The translations under genes were made by a program, and so were the position numbers. A model generated the notes under the pieces. The model worked only from the letters and a program-made list of their open reading frames with translations, was not told the DNA's origin and ran no database searches. A stretch of 64,000 nt of DNA from Dirofilaria immitis (lineage: Eukaryota > Nematoda > Chromadorea > Rhabditida > Onchocercidae). Location: positions 310,001 to 374,000 of the forward strand of contig JAKNDB010000098.1 of the NCBI GenBank assembly GCA_024305405.1. Reading direction: 5' to 3'. Shown here piece after piece: positions 21,561 through 34,465 of this stretch (positions within the stretch are counted from its first letter, which is position 1; each line of letters opens with the position of its first letter).

Positions 21561-24307
21561 TTTTAAATGTCGAAAATAAGTGTTATTGCTGAAATGGATT
21601 TACAAACTAAATTACCGAGTAATAAGACTCTACGATCCAAGTCAATTATAACTGATACATTTCTAACAATATTCACGATGAAGCAACATTCATCACGGAC
21701 ATAGTGAATTCACGATGCATACATATATAAGTGAAATCTTCGAAAAAATATCCCACACGATACATATTTATCGCTAAAAGCCAATTTATAATTGCCACAT
21801 TCCGAACTCACTTCTTTATCATTTATCATTGATAATACATATAATAACTGAAATGTTGAAAACAAAAGATTAAAACATCCTCTCTTTGGAATTTTATTGA
21901 AGATGCAACCTCTCTTTGGAATTTTATTGAAGATGCAAATCATTAAACATAGAGGAACGGACGGAAGAGGACTGCAAATACAGATAAATATATGAATGAT
22001 TCATAAAACCAAGGTGTAGAAAAAATTATAGAGCCAAGAAGTAGAAAAGATTATAAAGCTAGGGAATAGAAAGGATATTTCCGTGTGTGCATTATGACAT
22101 TTACACAATTATTGCTCTTATAATATTTGAAATCGAAGTAATATGAAGAGTTATAAATGTCAGAAGGGATACAATGAGAAAATGGATGATCTCATCAAAG
22201 TTCACATGGAAATGACTAGGAATGGATGAATCACTGAAAACTGGAAACCTGACAAATTGGAAACTGGAAATCTGACGAATACATTCGAGAATGGATCTCA
22301 ATCTCTGTACCACTTTATTGCTAAACTAAGAATAGCTAAAGTTTGTCTTGCAATGCTCGAATGTATCAAAGTAAGAATATGTAAACCATGCGAGTCAAAT
22401 GGAAATTTCTCACAACAAAACTTCTCTCGACATTTTATTTGTCACGCTATTGCCGACATCATGCACAGTTTCGTTGTCTTCTCCTCTTGCTGTCTCTGAT
22501 TTTAACGTGTTCCTTTCGTCCTCGTAATTAATGGCTTCTCGTCATACCGCGAAATGGACCTTCATTTGCTATCTGATGGAAATCAAATTGGGGCTTAAAA
22601 TCAATAAACGAGACTAGGCTACCGGCTTTAAGCTCACGTCGTCGTACTCGTTTCCCAGGCTTCATAACGTAATGTGACCTGTTATGTCATCTTGTATTAT
22701 CCACGTATTACCTTAGCAGCCCCGTTTTCCCTCTTCGTATTACCTTATCCACGTACGCTGCACCATTGCATATAAAAAGTTCACATCGCTGCAAAAGATT
22801 CTAAGGCCTCAGACAATACTGTTCACATTACGTGCAGGGAATTAAGACCATTCGTCTGATCTTTGAATTACCCTTATTTTTAAAGCTTTTAGCAGCTAAT
22901 TTGAAATATGCAGAAAATATTGAAAAAAACTCAATCCAGGATAATGGACTGGGGACAAACTTGCAATGAGCCTTAGGTTAGAAAGCGATATTTGATGATG
23001 CACAAGGCATATACTGTATTGTTATTGCCGAATAGGAATTATGAAATAACCGTATGAATCTTCTCTGTGCATAATCTTAGGGCAAACAAACTTCCTGATA
23101 TCTGAAAGGTGTATTCTAATATTTTTAAATTTAAAAAAATGAAACTGAATTTCTTTATATGCTAAGAATGAATCTTTGTGACTTTGGCGGAAAGGAATTA
23201 AAATAATGAAATATATGCAAATAACGTAATGAAAAAAGTTCCAAGGGAAGAGATTTTGTGTACTGACGAATTTAACAGAAACACTGAGAGACTGCCTATA
23301 AACGTAAAACATCGATTATTTGAATGCGTTAGATATTCCAATCGTACAGTTAAAATTCTAATCGTAAGGTTAAATTTAAGCCTATTCCGCGATCAGGTTA
23401 AATTTAGTTCTATCATATCATTCCCTGAGAATACACTAAAAAATAAGTCCCGGCTTTACTTCTTTCTTCAAAATATGTTACCGCTTATCTAACGATAATA
23501 TATTGTAAATAAGATATTTTCTGGAATAATGTTTTTGGCAGATAGCAATTAAAACTCAGAAGATTCAATGTTGATAACAACTGAAAATAACAGATCATTA
23601 TTTGGCTTACAACAACGATACTGTAGTTTTTTCACGGGTTAAGCAAGAATATCAGTTTTATGATGAGTTGAAATGTGGCGAATATTCATCTACACATTTT
23701 GATATCCAGACTGACAATTAGAATAGTTCTTATTGTGAAAGTAGTAGTTTCAGTAATAATTTTAGTGATTTATTTAACGTCGAAGGATTTCACCGATATT
23801 TGTTTTGGTTTTTTTTCTTTTCTATGCTTTGATAATTTATATCGTGAGCAAACGGCAAGTTGTAACAAAAACACTGAGCTTGCTACACCGAGACAAGATC
23901 ACTTAGTGTGATACTAGGCGCGATCAGTCGAAATATATTTAAGTGGACTTGAAAACATATTTAAACAATACATAAAAGTATTTGTCGGATTCAAATCTCA
24001 AGAACTGTTTTAAATCTACTTCGAATAATCAACTATTTGAGCCTAAACGATGGTTAAAGGCAGAATTGTTTCATCCCATATGGATTTATTCTTTTTTTAT
24101 TAGTTTTCGAAGGTCTAATTCTTGGTTTTTGTCACATTTAAATTGACCTCTATATGACTTTTACATAAGTAAAAACATTTCCATGAATATTTCATTTTGC
24201 CATAACAATATTTTGTTTAGTTTGTCCAATTTAGAAATATAAAGAATTGCCTTGCAGTGTCAATCAATATTCCTGAGTTGCTCAATATACACAAAGAGAA
24301 ACTTATA
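21561..24307. other. Intergenic between Rpt4 and GTF3C5, no gene recognised
   Basis: About 2.7 kb. It includes a 30-bp tandem duplication (21879-21938) and a noticeably less AT-rich block at about 22540-22860 with a TATA-like CATATAAAAAG near 22769. That block could be regulatory or an RNA gene, but I see no tRNA, rRNA or SL RNA pattern in it. Open frames here are short and lack family features. An acceptor-like CATTTCAG on the minus strand ends at 21589, 28 bases before the Rpt4 ATG. Confidence 0.5.
21879..21938. repeat. Perfect 30-bp tandem duplication
   Basis: CCTCTCTTTGGAATTTTATT plus the next ten bases occurs at 21879-21908 and again at 21909-21938 without a mismatch, suggesting a recent duplication or an assembly stutter. 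Confidence 0.95.
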
Positions 24308-27300
24308 TCATAGATGGCTTTGTTGGTCAGTGCTTTGTTCCGTCCACCAATCTTCTTCAGCTTCATCTGGTATTCCCTCCTCTTCCTCGATTTGACTACT
24401 TAGCTTCTTAACATCTTCCTTGATTGCGTCACGAATTCGATCAACGGCTTTCTGGAAAACACATATTGAAACTAAAAATTAACTGCAGTAATAGCTTCTC
24501 TACGCGATTCAAAGAAAGAAATGTTACAAACCGAAACAAAAAATTGGCTACTTTTATGAGGATTGCATTCCTTCACCAAAACATGAATACGCGAAATATC
24601 TAGCTTGTTCAATTTTGACTTATTTTCTTGATTGCTTGCTCTGTTGATTATCATGCAATACTAAGGAATTAAAGAGAATACCGGCGGCAGCCATCCGTTC
24701 TGCGGATCAGCTTTTCGCTGTGTGCAAAAATTCCTTTCGTACGATTTCTTCAGCAATTGGAAGCTTTACATCACATATGCAGTACCACATCTGTCGCACA
24801 CGAGGAAGCTCTCCTACAAATGAGAAACACATATCGAGAATTTATTTAACATATTTAACAGCCAATTCCAATACCTCTCGAGTAGGAAATTAAACAAGTT
24901 TCATCAATTCAACTGAATAAAATCTACCGTGAATTGGAAGCAACTCCATTCTTCCGAAATATCGAATTATTGAATGATAAAAGAATGGAAATATTTTAAA
25001 TTACCAGGTATATACATATAATCAATATGCTCCTCTGTAATAGAACCATATGTTGACGGAATCGCTGGTGCTAGCGATGAACCACTTGTAACTGAGACAT
25101 GTCCTGGCCGTTCACTATTTTTCTATAAATTTTGGAAATGAAGTCAGATGAAACCAGCTAACCAATCTTCCACGAAAATTAAAATATATTTTTTTAGGCT
25201 TAAAATATATTAATGAATTAGCAGAAGGAATATAAAGCTGTGATACAAATTATAGAGTGGAATATGGCTTCATTTGAGGAAATAGGTTGACATAAAGATC
25301 TCAAATTACGTTGTTTTTTTAAGTGAGTAAAACTCATGCTTACAGTTATAATCTTTAAACGCTGCCTTTCGGGGATTTTAGCATGTTGTCGAAATGTCAC
25401 CATAACCGACTGATATTGTTTTGCCTGCAACAGTTAGATATATATAGAGCCAAAAGTTTATTATCGACAAATATAAAAACATACATTTGGATCAATTCTT
25501 GGATCATACCCAAAGCGGCACCACAGACGTCCCCATGGTCCATTTAAAATGTAAAATGCGAACTTCTGTAACAATGTTCTGAAAAAGAAAACCATAAATA
25601 AGTCATTTAGGAGGACAGAGAAACTAATATATCGTTTATTCAGATAACTCTACATCAGAATGCCAAACAAAAGCGAGCCATTTCGTCATTTCCATAAAAT
25701 ATTACTTCTTTGATATTTATATACAAAAAGCTTCATAATTATACAGTTATTTTATTACTTCACATGTCCGATCCTTACTTTATTAAACCATCGTCCAATC
25801 CTGTTTTCTTAAGAATGCCTACTCTGGTCCACATTGGTCGCTCTTCAAACAAATCTTGCAGCAAACGGTGAGGTTCGTCGTTTTTACACCTATAATAAAT
25901 AGGTAAAAATATTTTGATGATAATTTTTAATGAGTTACGCAGTGATTAAATCTCAAACTCAATGAGTCAGTCGTTCTTATTGCAGCTTGTCTTATCAGTT
26001 GAGGGGAGCGATGTCATTATCGAAGGCATGCCGATTTTCTCGCTGGCACTATTAATGACATAATAACTAGAATGTGTAACTTTGAGAAATAAAGAAAAAA
26101 TGATGCTGTCGCAAAAGCACTAAAAATTTCGAATTTAAAGCTAATGCTTTATTTTCTTTCAAATCATTGAAATATTAAACCTAATATTTGCATCATTGAT
26201 TGCCTCTTCAGTAGGCTGCTTTGGGAACTCGGCGGTCGAATGTACCGTTACAGATAATGCTTTCCTTTCAGATCGTAAACCTAAGGAATTAATAACTTGA
26301 GAGATTTAATTCATTAAATTACTTTCTTATTATAGTTCCTTTTATAGTATCTGTAGTATTGATTTTTTTCATTTTTGACTACAATGCAAACAATTCACAA
26401 CTCTATTATATATGGCATTAATTATACGCATATGTTAAAATCAAAAATTCAAGTCTATCATACAATTCGAGTTTTAACAAATGCCGCATCATTACCGTTT
26501 ACTACTTTCTCTTCAAAAACGTAACTTTAATAAGGCTCCAGTTCTCTGAACACTTAGAAAAAAATTGAACTAACTTTGCCCATGCCCAGCGCTTTTTCGT
26601 TTTACTTTTTCCGGTGAAAATCAGTTTCTTTGCATAATAATTTGGATGATGGTACTGAATACCTGCAAATAACTAATTATAATCTAAAACGTGGTATTAC
26701 TTTTCGCTACACAGCGATATATAAATATATATATAATTCATATTTATTGCTCTGTGTTATATATTTGCTAAAGCATCTGCAGTAACGACTAGAAAAATGC
26801 ATGAGTGTAACGGAGTCTACGAAACTTTCAAATTACAAATTCACATAAATAGGAAACATTTTAATGATGAAAATAGTGATACCATATTTTTTATTGAGAT
26901 TCAATTCCTATAATTATTAGAAGTTTCACCTTGAGAACTGATAAGGAGGAAGATGTAGAGGTGTACGACGCTCATTTTCAGGTTGATTCCACCATGACAG
27001 TGCACCTGGAAGATCCAAAGGTATCAATTTCGGTACCTGAAAAAAAGCAAGTCTAACTCCAAAGAAATTTATCAATAAACTAGCAATATCAATTTCTGTT
27101 CTTTAAAACATAATATAGATGATGCTACACTCTTCCTTTTTGCTTAAAGCGCTGAAATTTTATTCAATAAATCAGAAAACACAACTGATATACTGCTGCA
27201 CTCATATTAAAGAGTACCACCTAATTTAACATACATTTTGGCTCGGAATCTGTGGTGAAAGATGATTAATAATTTATTGGCGAAGAGCTATGGATACAAA

Positions 27301-28072
27301 TTTACCAAATTTTCGAAACATCCCGGAAATGTTTCACTCTGACGAATTGGTAAATAATGAAAATCACACATCGATTTGAATGTGTATATTGTTGAGACCT
27401 GTAATTTTTTTAATTTTAACTCCAAATTTTCATCTTTAGTTTTCAGTGTAAGAAAACTAAATCAAATCGTAATAGAAATCTGAAAATACCATTCCAATCA
27501 CTTTTGCTTGCACACAGTTAGGATCAGATTTTTTACGGCGTACAGCTGCAACACACAATATTGTTCCATTACTACCGAACGACTTTTCGGTGGATCCTCG
27601 CTCTGATATCAAAGCATTTGCATAGAGATTTTTGAGTGATGTCGCAATTCGAATGGACGACCAGCAAAATGATTCTACAAAAGACCAATAAATATTAGGA
27701 CTTGGATAAAGCACATTAGAACTACTCAGATGTGCAGGAAAATAGAACTATAAGTCTTCGAGATCAAGGAATACTGAAACGACTATGAATAAAGATAATG
27801 AAACTAGTACAATTAAGTATTACTTCTATCCATCACGAAAACAGAAAAATGACAGCTATAAATATTAAATGTTATGTATTTCACGTTTTAATTTCAATAA
27901 TGAGAAATATCAAGCAAGACATTATTTGAAAGTTTTAATTTTTTTCACTTACCATACTAAGAGTTTGAATTCCGCCCAAAGTTTTGATTGCTTTTTCAGC
28001 ATTCTTTACTACTCCCGGATATGACACAACCACATATTCCGGCAATTTTTCCGTGCTGGTTGATGGCCACAT
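24308..28072 (-). CDS. General transcription factor IIIC subunit 5 (GTF3C5/TFIIIC63)
   Basis: TFIIIC binds the internal A and B boxes of tRNA genes and recruits TFIIIB for RNA polymerase III. GTF3C5 is in the A-box-binding half. Exons: 27953..28072, 27490..27674, 26930..27036, 26575..26662, 26181..26280, 25779..25889, 25485..25578, 25344..25424, 25005..25122, 24682..24813, 24308..24451, about 427 residues. The ATG at 28072 follows a TTGCAG acceptor-like site by three bases. Diagnostic matches to the human protein as I recall it: VVVSYPGVVKNAEKAIKTLG; LPPYQFSR; EFPKQPTEEA; RLLQDLFEERPMW; YILNGPWGRLWCRFGYDPR; LPRVRQMWYCICDVKLPIAE; and an acidic C-terminus (EEEEGIPDEAEEDWW). Three exons change frame in or beside A/T runs: one base missing at 27629-27633, one at 26606-26610 and two at 24726-24730. 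Each correction also restores splice phase. Confidence 0.9.
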
Positions 28073-28745
28073 TTTCTGCAACGTAATAGAATAGTAGTGG
28101 ATTATTTTTTTTTTTTTTTGAGAAGAACAAGGGATAAAATTATGAATTTGTGGGATATTCAATTAAAAAAGGATTGAAAATCGATAATTAAAATTACTTT
28201 TCCCAACAAGTTACACAATCTTCCATTGCTCGTCGATTAAATTTCAACAAGACAACTTTATTTGATTCCTACCGGTTAAAAATATCATACTCATGCTCTA
28301 CACGCCATGCTTCCTCACAACCAACCTCCAGCTTATTAAATTTTCCATTTTGTACTGCTGAGTGCTGGGTGTGAGATGCGTAATTGCATGCAATACGAGG
28401 ATTATTTCGCTAAACATATGTGGGAGAAGAGATAGAAATAGTGACTAAGATTAAATAATTGTTGAGGTGATAGAGAAACAAAGAGATTAAAAAGTACCAG
28501 GATAACTGTATGTTATGATTAGAGCAGTAATTGAGCGTAAAAAGATTTGCTGTTGAAGAGGAAAGGAGAGGGAATGAAAGATTTACAAGAGAATGTTGAT
28601 TTGATGAGTAATATAATTCGTAGACTGATTGAGGTTGAAGGTCATTCTAGAGGCAATCATTATCGCTCGACTGCATGGATCGTTGTTGATCGCTTATTTC
28701 TTTCTTCGTTATAGATTGTTTAACGGTCTATGTGCATCCTTTGGC
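28073..28745. promoter_or_regulatory. Divergent intergenic region between GTF3C5 and gna-1
   Basis: About 0.67 kb between two oppositely oriented start codons, so it probably holds both promoters (inference from layout). It contains a T16 run at 28104-28119. A CGTTATAG acceptor-like site at 28714 lies 31 bases before the gna-1 ATG. Confidence 0.4.
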
Positions 28746-30289
28746 ATGATGGATTTGAATAATTCAATGTTGGATAGCATGAAAGATGATTGCAGCACAA
28801 AGCGAACAGGTAATTCTTTTTTATTTACCTTGCCATGTAATGATGTTTTGATATTTATAATGGAAGAATTAACTTTAATACTTCCCATTATCTTCGTGAG
28901 TTATTGTTCATGTGTAACTATGGTATTTAAAACTATTTGAAAAATAGATAAATATTCTGTTCGAAGATTCTAGTAGATAGCTGTTCTAACTAGAATTCAG
29001 TATCACCTGACTTATAGTGTAAGATTAAGTAGAATCCTATCCAGGTCTAGTTTTTGCAGATTATAAAACAATATTTGCTGAAAGTTTTTTGAATTTCATT
29101 CATTCACAAGGATTACCAGAAGTACCGGAAGGTTATCATTTGCGACCGTTGATGTCAACGGACTATTATCATGGTTATTTAGAATTGTTATCACAACTTA
29201 CTATTGTCGGTGATGTTACCGATGAAATGTTCTTTCGTCGGTAAGTGGTTAATGTTGATTTCAAATTAATTTCAGAATACTGCTTAATTTTACGCCGCTT
29301 CTAAATAACTTATATTTTGTAGTCCTCGGTTCGTATCAGAACAAATATTTTAGGTTTTTCTCATGAGCCATTTTAGCTATATTTATTCTGTGATAATTTT
29401 AACATCAGTTTGTGTTTTATTCAGCGACTAGAATCTTAATTGCAGATTCAATCTGATGCGCAACACGTCACCTCCTTCGTATTACATTATTGTTATTGAG
29501 CATAAGGAGTAAGTTTCTAAAAACAGATGATTTATATATATATATGATATTGTTAAATGAGGAAGTGCAAATGAGCTTCATTCTCGGGCGTCCTGAATAT
29601 GTTGTCCAGAAAATCTAATTTTGACATCTCATTTGATAGGTAGTCATCGGTTGAAATGTGATAAAATTATGTTCCCTGGAAGTTTCAAGCAAACTTGCAA
29701 TGTCACAGTTGTGTATCTTCCAATGAAATTTGATGAGCTAATTTCCCCCTCTCCCTCTCCTCCACCGGAACTAAGCATTATGCACTTCTTATAAGAGTTA
29801 AAAAAGGAATTAAGAATAAATATAAGAGATATCACTTCTCTCCGTTAATTTTCTCCTAACTGTTACGCTGATTGGTATCTTTTATCAAAACTTCTGCATG
29901 CATTGTCTAACTCTCTGAGTTAGAGGAAAAAGTGTAAGTAAAGACACTCGTTTGTGTGAGCGAATATTGCTGACGCTTTATTAATGAATTAGAATATTTT
30001 TCTTAGGGTAAGACGTATAGTGGCATCAGCAACACTTGTTTTGGAATGGAAATTTATTCATGATAGTGGATGTCGAGGTCGTATTGAAGATGTTGTAGTG
30101 GATAAGAGCATTCGTGGACAACATTTCGGAATGTTACTTATTCAACATTTAGTAGAACTGGCACGACATATTGGTGTTTATAAGTTATCATTAGAATGCA
30201 AAGATGAATTGATATCATTTTACAAACAGTTTGGATTCCAAAAGATGAGAGGAATAATTTTTGGTTCGAAAGTTTTGAATTTGACTTGA
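28746..30289 (+). CDS. gna-1: Glucosamine-6-phosphate N-acetyltransferase (GNAT family)
   Basis: Transfers acetyl from acetyl-CoA to glucosamine 6-phosphate in the hexosamine pathway to UDP-GlcNAc, used for chitin (eggshell, pharynx) and glycans. Exons 28746..28809, 29045..29240, 29446..29508 and 30007..30289 join in phases 1, 2 and 2, about 201 residues. Seen: GYHLRPLMSTDYYHGYLELL; LSQLTIVGDVTDEMF; SPPSYYIIVIEHKE; ASATLVLEWKFIHDSGCRGR; IEDVVVDKSIRGQHFGMLL, with the acetyl-CoA loop RGQHFG; and LECKDELISFYKQFGF, the substrate-side motif. The N-terminal about 45 residues before GLPEVPEG are not conserved. The start is the first ATG of an ATGATG pair; the frame is open upstream but has no other ATG. 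No frame problem is seen. Confidence 0.95.
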
Positions 30290-31308
30290 ATTAGTTAAAA
30301 TTTAGATTCAAATTTCAAATCTGCTTTGGTTTGTTGTTTTCTCAGAATATGTAAAACGATAATAATAAAAATGAAAAGAAAAAAGGAAGGAATTCCCAGC
30401 AAAAGGCAAGGAGGAAGGAAAGTAAATAATAATTGTTGTATTATAGTATTATGATTTTTAAATATTGTTCCTCATTTTGCTGTGCTTTGTGTGTGATAAT
30501 ACTTTCAAGGAAGTCATTTTCTGACCTTTTCTAATGAATATAGTCAGTGTATTCAGAATAATAAATTGTAAATTGCTTTGTTCTCTCTTTTGATTTCTTC
30601 TCTCATGGATTTGAGTTTCGTCCAGTGTAAATATTCTATAGAGAGGTGTTTTGAAATGTTTTTTCTTTTTTCTACAGTGAGATTTGATTGTGATTGAATG
30701 TCCGAGCTTTCCTTTTAATTTTTTTCTTGTTTTTTTATTTATAATAAATTCTTTATTATTACTTTATTATTTTGTCCCTACAGGTTCTAAAAACCTGATA
30801 TCACTTTCTGCGAGATTTATTATGATTAAATGAATAAGATACATTTTCATTCATTTCTTGCAATCATATTTTTCGGATGTATAAGAAATTTGAGAATAAG
30901 TGATGTTTTTTGATGTTGTATCTTTTAAGTTTGCTATTAATTTCATTTTTGAAAATTCAAGCGCATTGTTCAAATGCATCAAACGTGCTATTAGAAAGTT
31001 AAAGAGTCAAGAATTGAATCTTAGATGAATCTTAAAAGGACTATTATACATTAGGACGTGGTTGTCAGACTTTTTGAACGTCGATTGCTACAATTATAGT
31101 TTAAGGCCAGAATTATAAATTTTCTGATTTCATTTGAACTCTTTGAAAAATCATTGGAATCATTTATTCATTCGTTGTAATTTTCCATCATATGTAACAT
31201 CTGGAATATAATGCTGCTACCAGATCTTTTCAACTGATCAAACAAAATAAACTTTTGAAAATACTCCTGGCTCTACGATGCTGCAGATCGAAAGTGTCAA
31301 CTCATGAA
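30290..31308. other. gna-1 3' region and intergenic, no gene seen
   Basis: About 1 kb of AT-rich sequence with AATAAA-like elements soon after the gna-1 stop. A GATGCTGCAG acceptor-like site near 31286 precedes the next gene's ATG by about 20 bases. Confidence 0.5.
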
Positions 31309-32004
31309 ATGTCGCGTGTGCCATTTCTCGCTTCTCTCGATTACAATTTAAGTAAGCGTGACAAGGACTGGATTTCTCATCAGCTGCCAAAGGTAACTAT
31401 TGATTAATTCCGTTTTTTATTGGTAAAGTATGAGTTTCTGTACATCTTCCCTGTTCAAATTTCATATAGCAAATCATAAAGTAGATTAAATTAGATTTTA
31501 TGCGGAAAGGATAGTAAAAGAATGTTGTAACGTAATTAGTTGAATACGAAGTACATCATTTATGAATAAAATAGAAAATAAAGTTATTTTCTATAAAACT
31601 CAATGAAAATAATGATAATTAGTTAACTGATGACTTCAGTCACTTTTCTAGGGGCTTATGTTTCTCTTAATTGCAGTAATATATCAGTTTAAGTATTCAA
31701 CATTTAAGGAGAGCATTGAAATACCTCGTGAACATCTGCCAGATCCAGAAACTGAAAATCTTCCATCAAGTGTCAGTTTCCGCCAAGTACGTTTTCATTA
31801 ATTCATCTATTATATTATTATTCTTTCTACCGCCATTGTTTCTCTTGCTTTTGCAGTCCGCTTTTGATTTATTTAGCACTATTTCAAATGTTTTTTTTAA
31901 ATGCTGATTTATTTCAGGAATCAACAGCCGAGTTAGAAAAGCGTTGGACTGATACTGGAATTGATCGCATATTCTTGAATCGTCCAAAACCGTCACGTAT
32001 TTAA
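31309..32004 (+). CDS. Unrecognised small conserved-looking protein (89 residues), upstream of myrlysin
   Basis: Exons 31309..31392, 31688..31786 and 31918..32004 are all phase 0 with good GT-AG sites. The protein is soluble, charged and without a signal peptide or membrane helix: SRVPFLASLDYNLSKRDKDW, then FKESIEIPREHLPDPETENL, then ESTAELEKRWTDTGIDRIFL, ending KPSRI. The even spread of charged and aromatic residues and three clean exons make it a real gene. I cannot name the family. An earlier ATG at 31304 is out of frame. The stop lies only 38 bp before the myrlysin ATG on the same strand, with no AG acceptor close to that ATG, so the two may share a transcript. Confidence 0.7.
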
Positions 32005-32042
32005 GATTATATTTCGGAATTATTTTGCTATATAATTGAAAT

Positions 32043-33612
32043 ATGGGTAACGGACAGAGCAGCAGTAATACTAATATTCCTTCATCAAATTCATTTTTGT
32101 CGAATAAAAGATCAGACATAAAAACGAAAGGCAAAATAATTGTTGTAAAGCAAAGAACAAACGCGTCATGTTCCAAGAATGATGATATAATGAAGCGCTT
32201 CATGGTAAGCAATTTTTCTAAAGTTCTCAGTGTTATAAATATATTTAGTGCAAATTATGTCGAAATTTCGTTTGTCGTCTGCATCTCTAATAAAAATGCG
32301 GGATTTTCATTTGTGTGTTACAGAAAAGATTTATTTTTCAGGAAATTCCAAAATTTTATCCGATTTTGAAAAATTCGTTAAATCACCCAGGTTTACGTGA
32401 TCCGCCGGAAGCAATATTCAAAATTAATTCTCGTCCAATATTGAAATTTGCCTATCGTTTACAAGAACATTTGTCGCGATGTGCTAACATTGTGGTTGTT
32501 AAACAAGAATCGCTTGGAAATTCAATAAGAGATGTTAATTCTTTAAGTCAATCTCAATTTGAAAAATCAAAATTTTTTCGAAATAGTAAAATTGGAGATG
32601 GCCTTACTAACGAATGAGTGAAATTGATAACTGTTCATTCAATGACAAGTGAGAGAGTTGAGAAGGATAAAACCTCATCTCATTTTTCTTTGAGAGATCT
32701 TCACCATAATAAATTTTTGTTTTTGTTACGATAGAAAAGACACTTAGAAGATAGAGCTACGTATTTATTCGTATATTTTGAATTAGCAACAATATACGAA
32801 GTGTATTTTGATGGTTAGCGGGAGGTTGCTTCAAGTTATTTTTAGGAAGTTTCGTATCGCACGATTCCTTCTCATTTATTGTTCCGATCCTGGAATGATC
32901 ATCGTATAGTTTTCAGATAGATCACAATATTGCACTTTTATTGATACATTTTGGTGAAAGGAAGAGATCAGTAGACCGGTTTCAGAATTATTTGGGAAAA
33001 ATTAGCGATTTACAAGCGAACATTTCGAATTTACAAGTAAGATCGCGTTTTCCCTCTTTTTGTTTTATCTTCATGTACTTTTTCGTATTTCGTTTCGAAT
33101 ACGTTAACTTGAAAGAGATTGTTAAATTAATAAAAACCCATTTTCCAGCCAAATTTTGACTCACATCGATTCTATTTTTCAAATGTTTCTGTTAGAAAAT
33201 AGGATTTTGAGTGCTTGGAACTATAGATTATGAAATACATTGTTAATTATGATGTTTCTACTAACGCTCTAATTCTCTCAAACTATAGTTATTATTACAA
33301 AATGACATGTTAATTTGGTCTTAATAACTTCGTGCTGCTAGAATTATCTGTGTATGCAATTCTGTTTCAGTTTCTTTCCAAGATCTAATGCCAATGGCTG
33401 AGACCTTGAATAATATTTTACCGGAACAAAAGCGATTGCCAGTATTAGATATCGATTTTCTTAAAAATGGTACAGAATGTTCATTGGGTGAAAAACGCAA
33501 TGAAATTATTCGAGAAATAGGAAGTGGAATCTATTCGGTGGACAATAATCAAGATGATTTGCACATCAAACCTGTTGAAGAGGTGGCCGTAGTTGATAAA
33601 AGTATTACATGA
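32043..33612 (+). CDS. Myrlysin, BORC complex subunit 5 (BORCS5; sam-4 type)
   Basis: Myrlysin anchors the BORC complex to lysosomes and synaptic-vesicle precursors through an N-terminal myristate and recruits Arl8 and kinesin. Exons: 32043..32204, 32342..32533, 32917..33036 and 33371..33612, about 238 residues. Seen: an MGNGQSSS start, fitting N-myristoylation at Gly2; a basic variable linker; EIPKFYPILKNSLNH; LKFAYRLQEHLSRCANIVVV; and the helix DIDHNIALLIHFGERKR, followed by NYLGKISDLQANISNLQ and LMPMAETLNNILPEQKRLP. The order and spacing match human BORCS5 as I recall it. Exon 4 is 242 bp and is out of phase by one base at its first residues, just after the TTTCAG. One added T there restores an exact-length match to the human helix. 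The C-terminal about 45 residues are acidic and unconserved. Confidence 0.85.

Positions 33613-34465
<853 letters not shown>

Noticed and set aside
22838..22872. Possible spliced-leader RNA-like sequence
   Set aside because: Does not match the nematode SL1 leader, and no donor or Sm-site arrangement is seen.
22257..23911. Several frames of 80-96 codons on both strands
   Set aside because: No family features, no linked exons, and composition like the surrounding non-coding DNA.
24308..28072. Reading GTF3C5 as a pseudogene because of three frame breaks
   Set aside because: All splice sites and conserved motifs are intact, and similar breaks occur in unrelated genes of the window.
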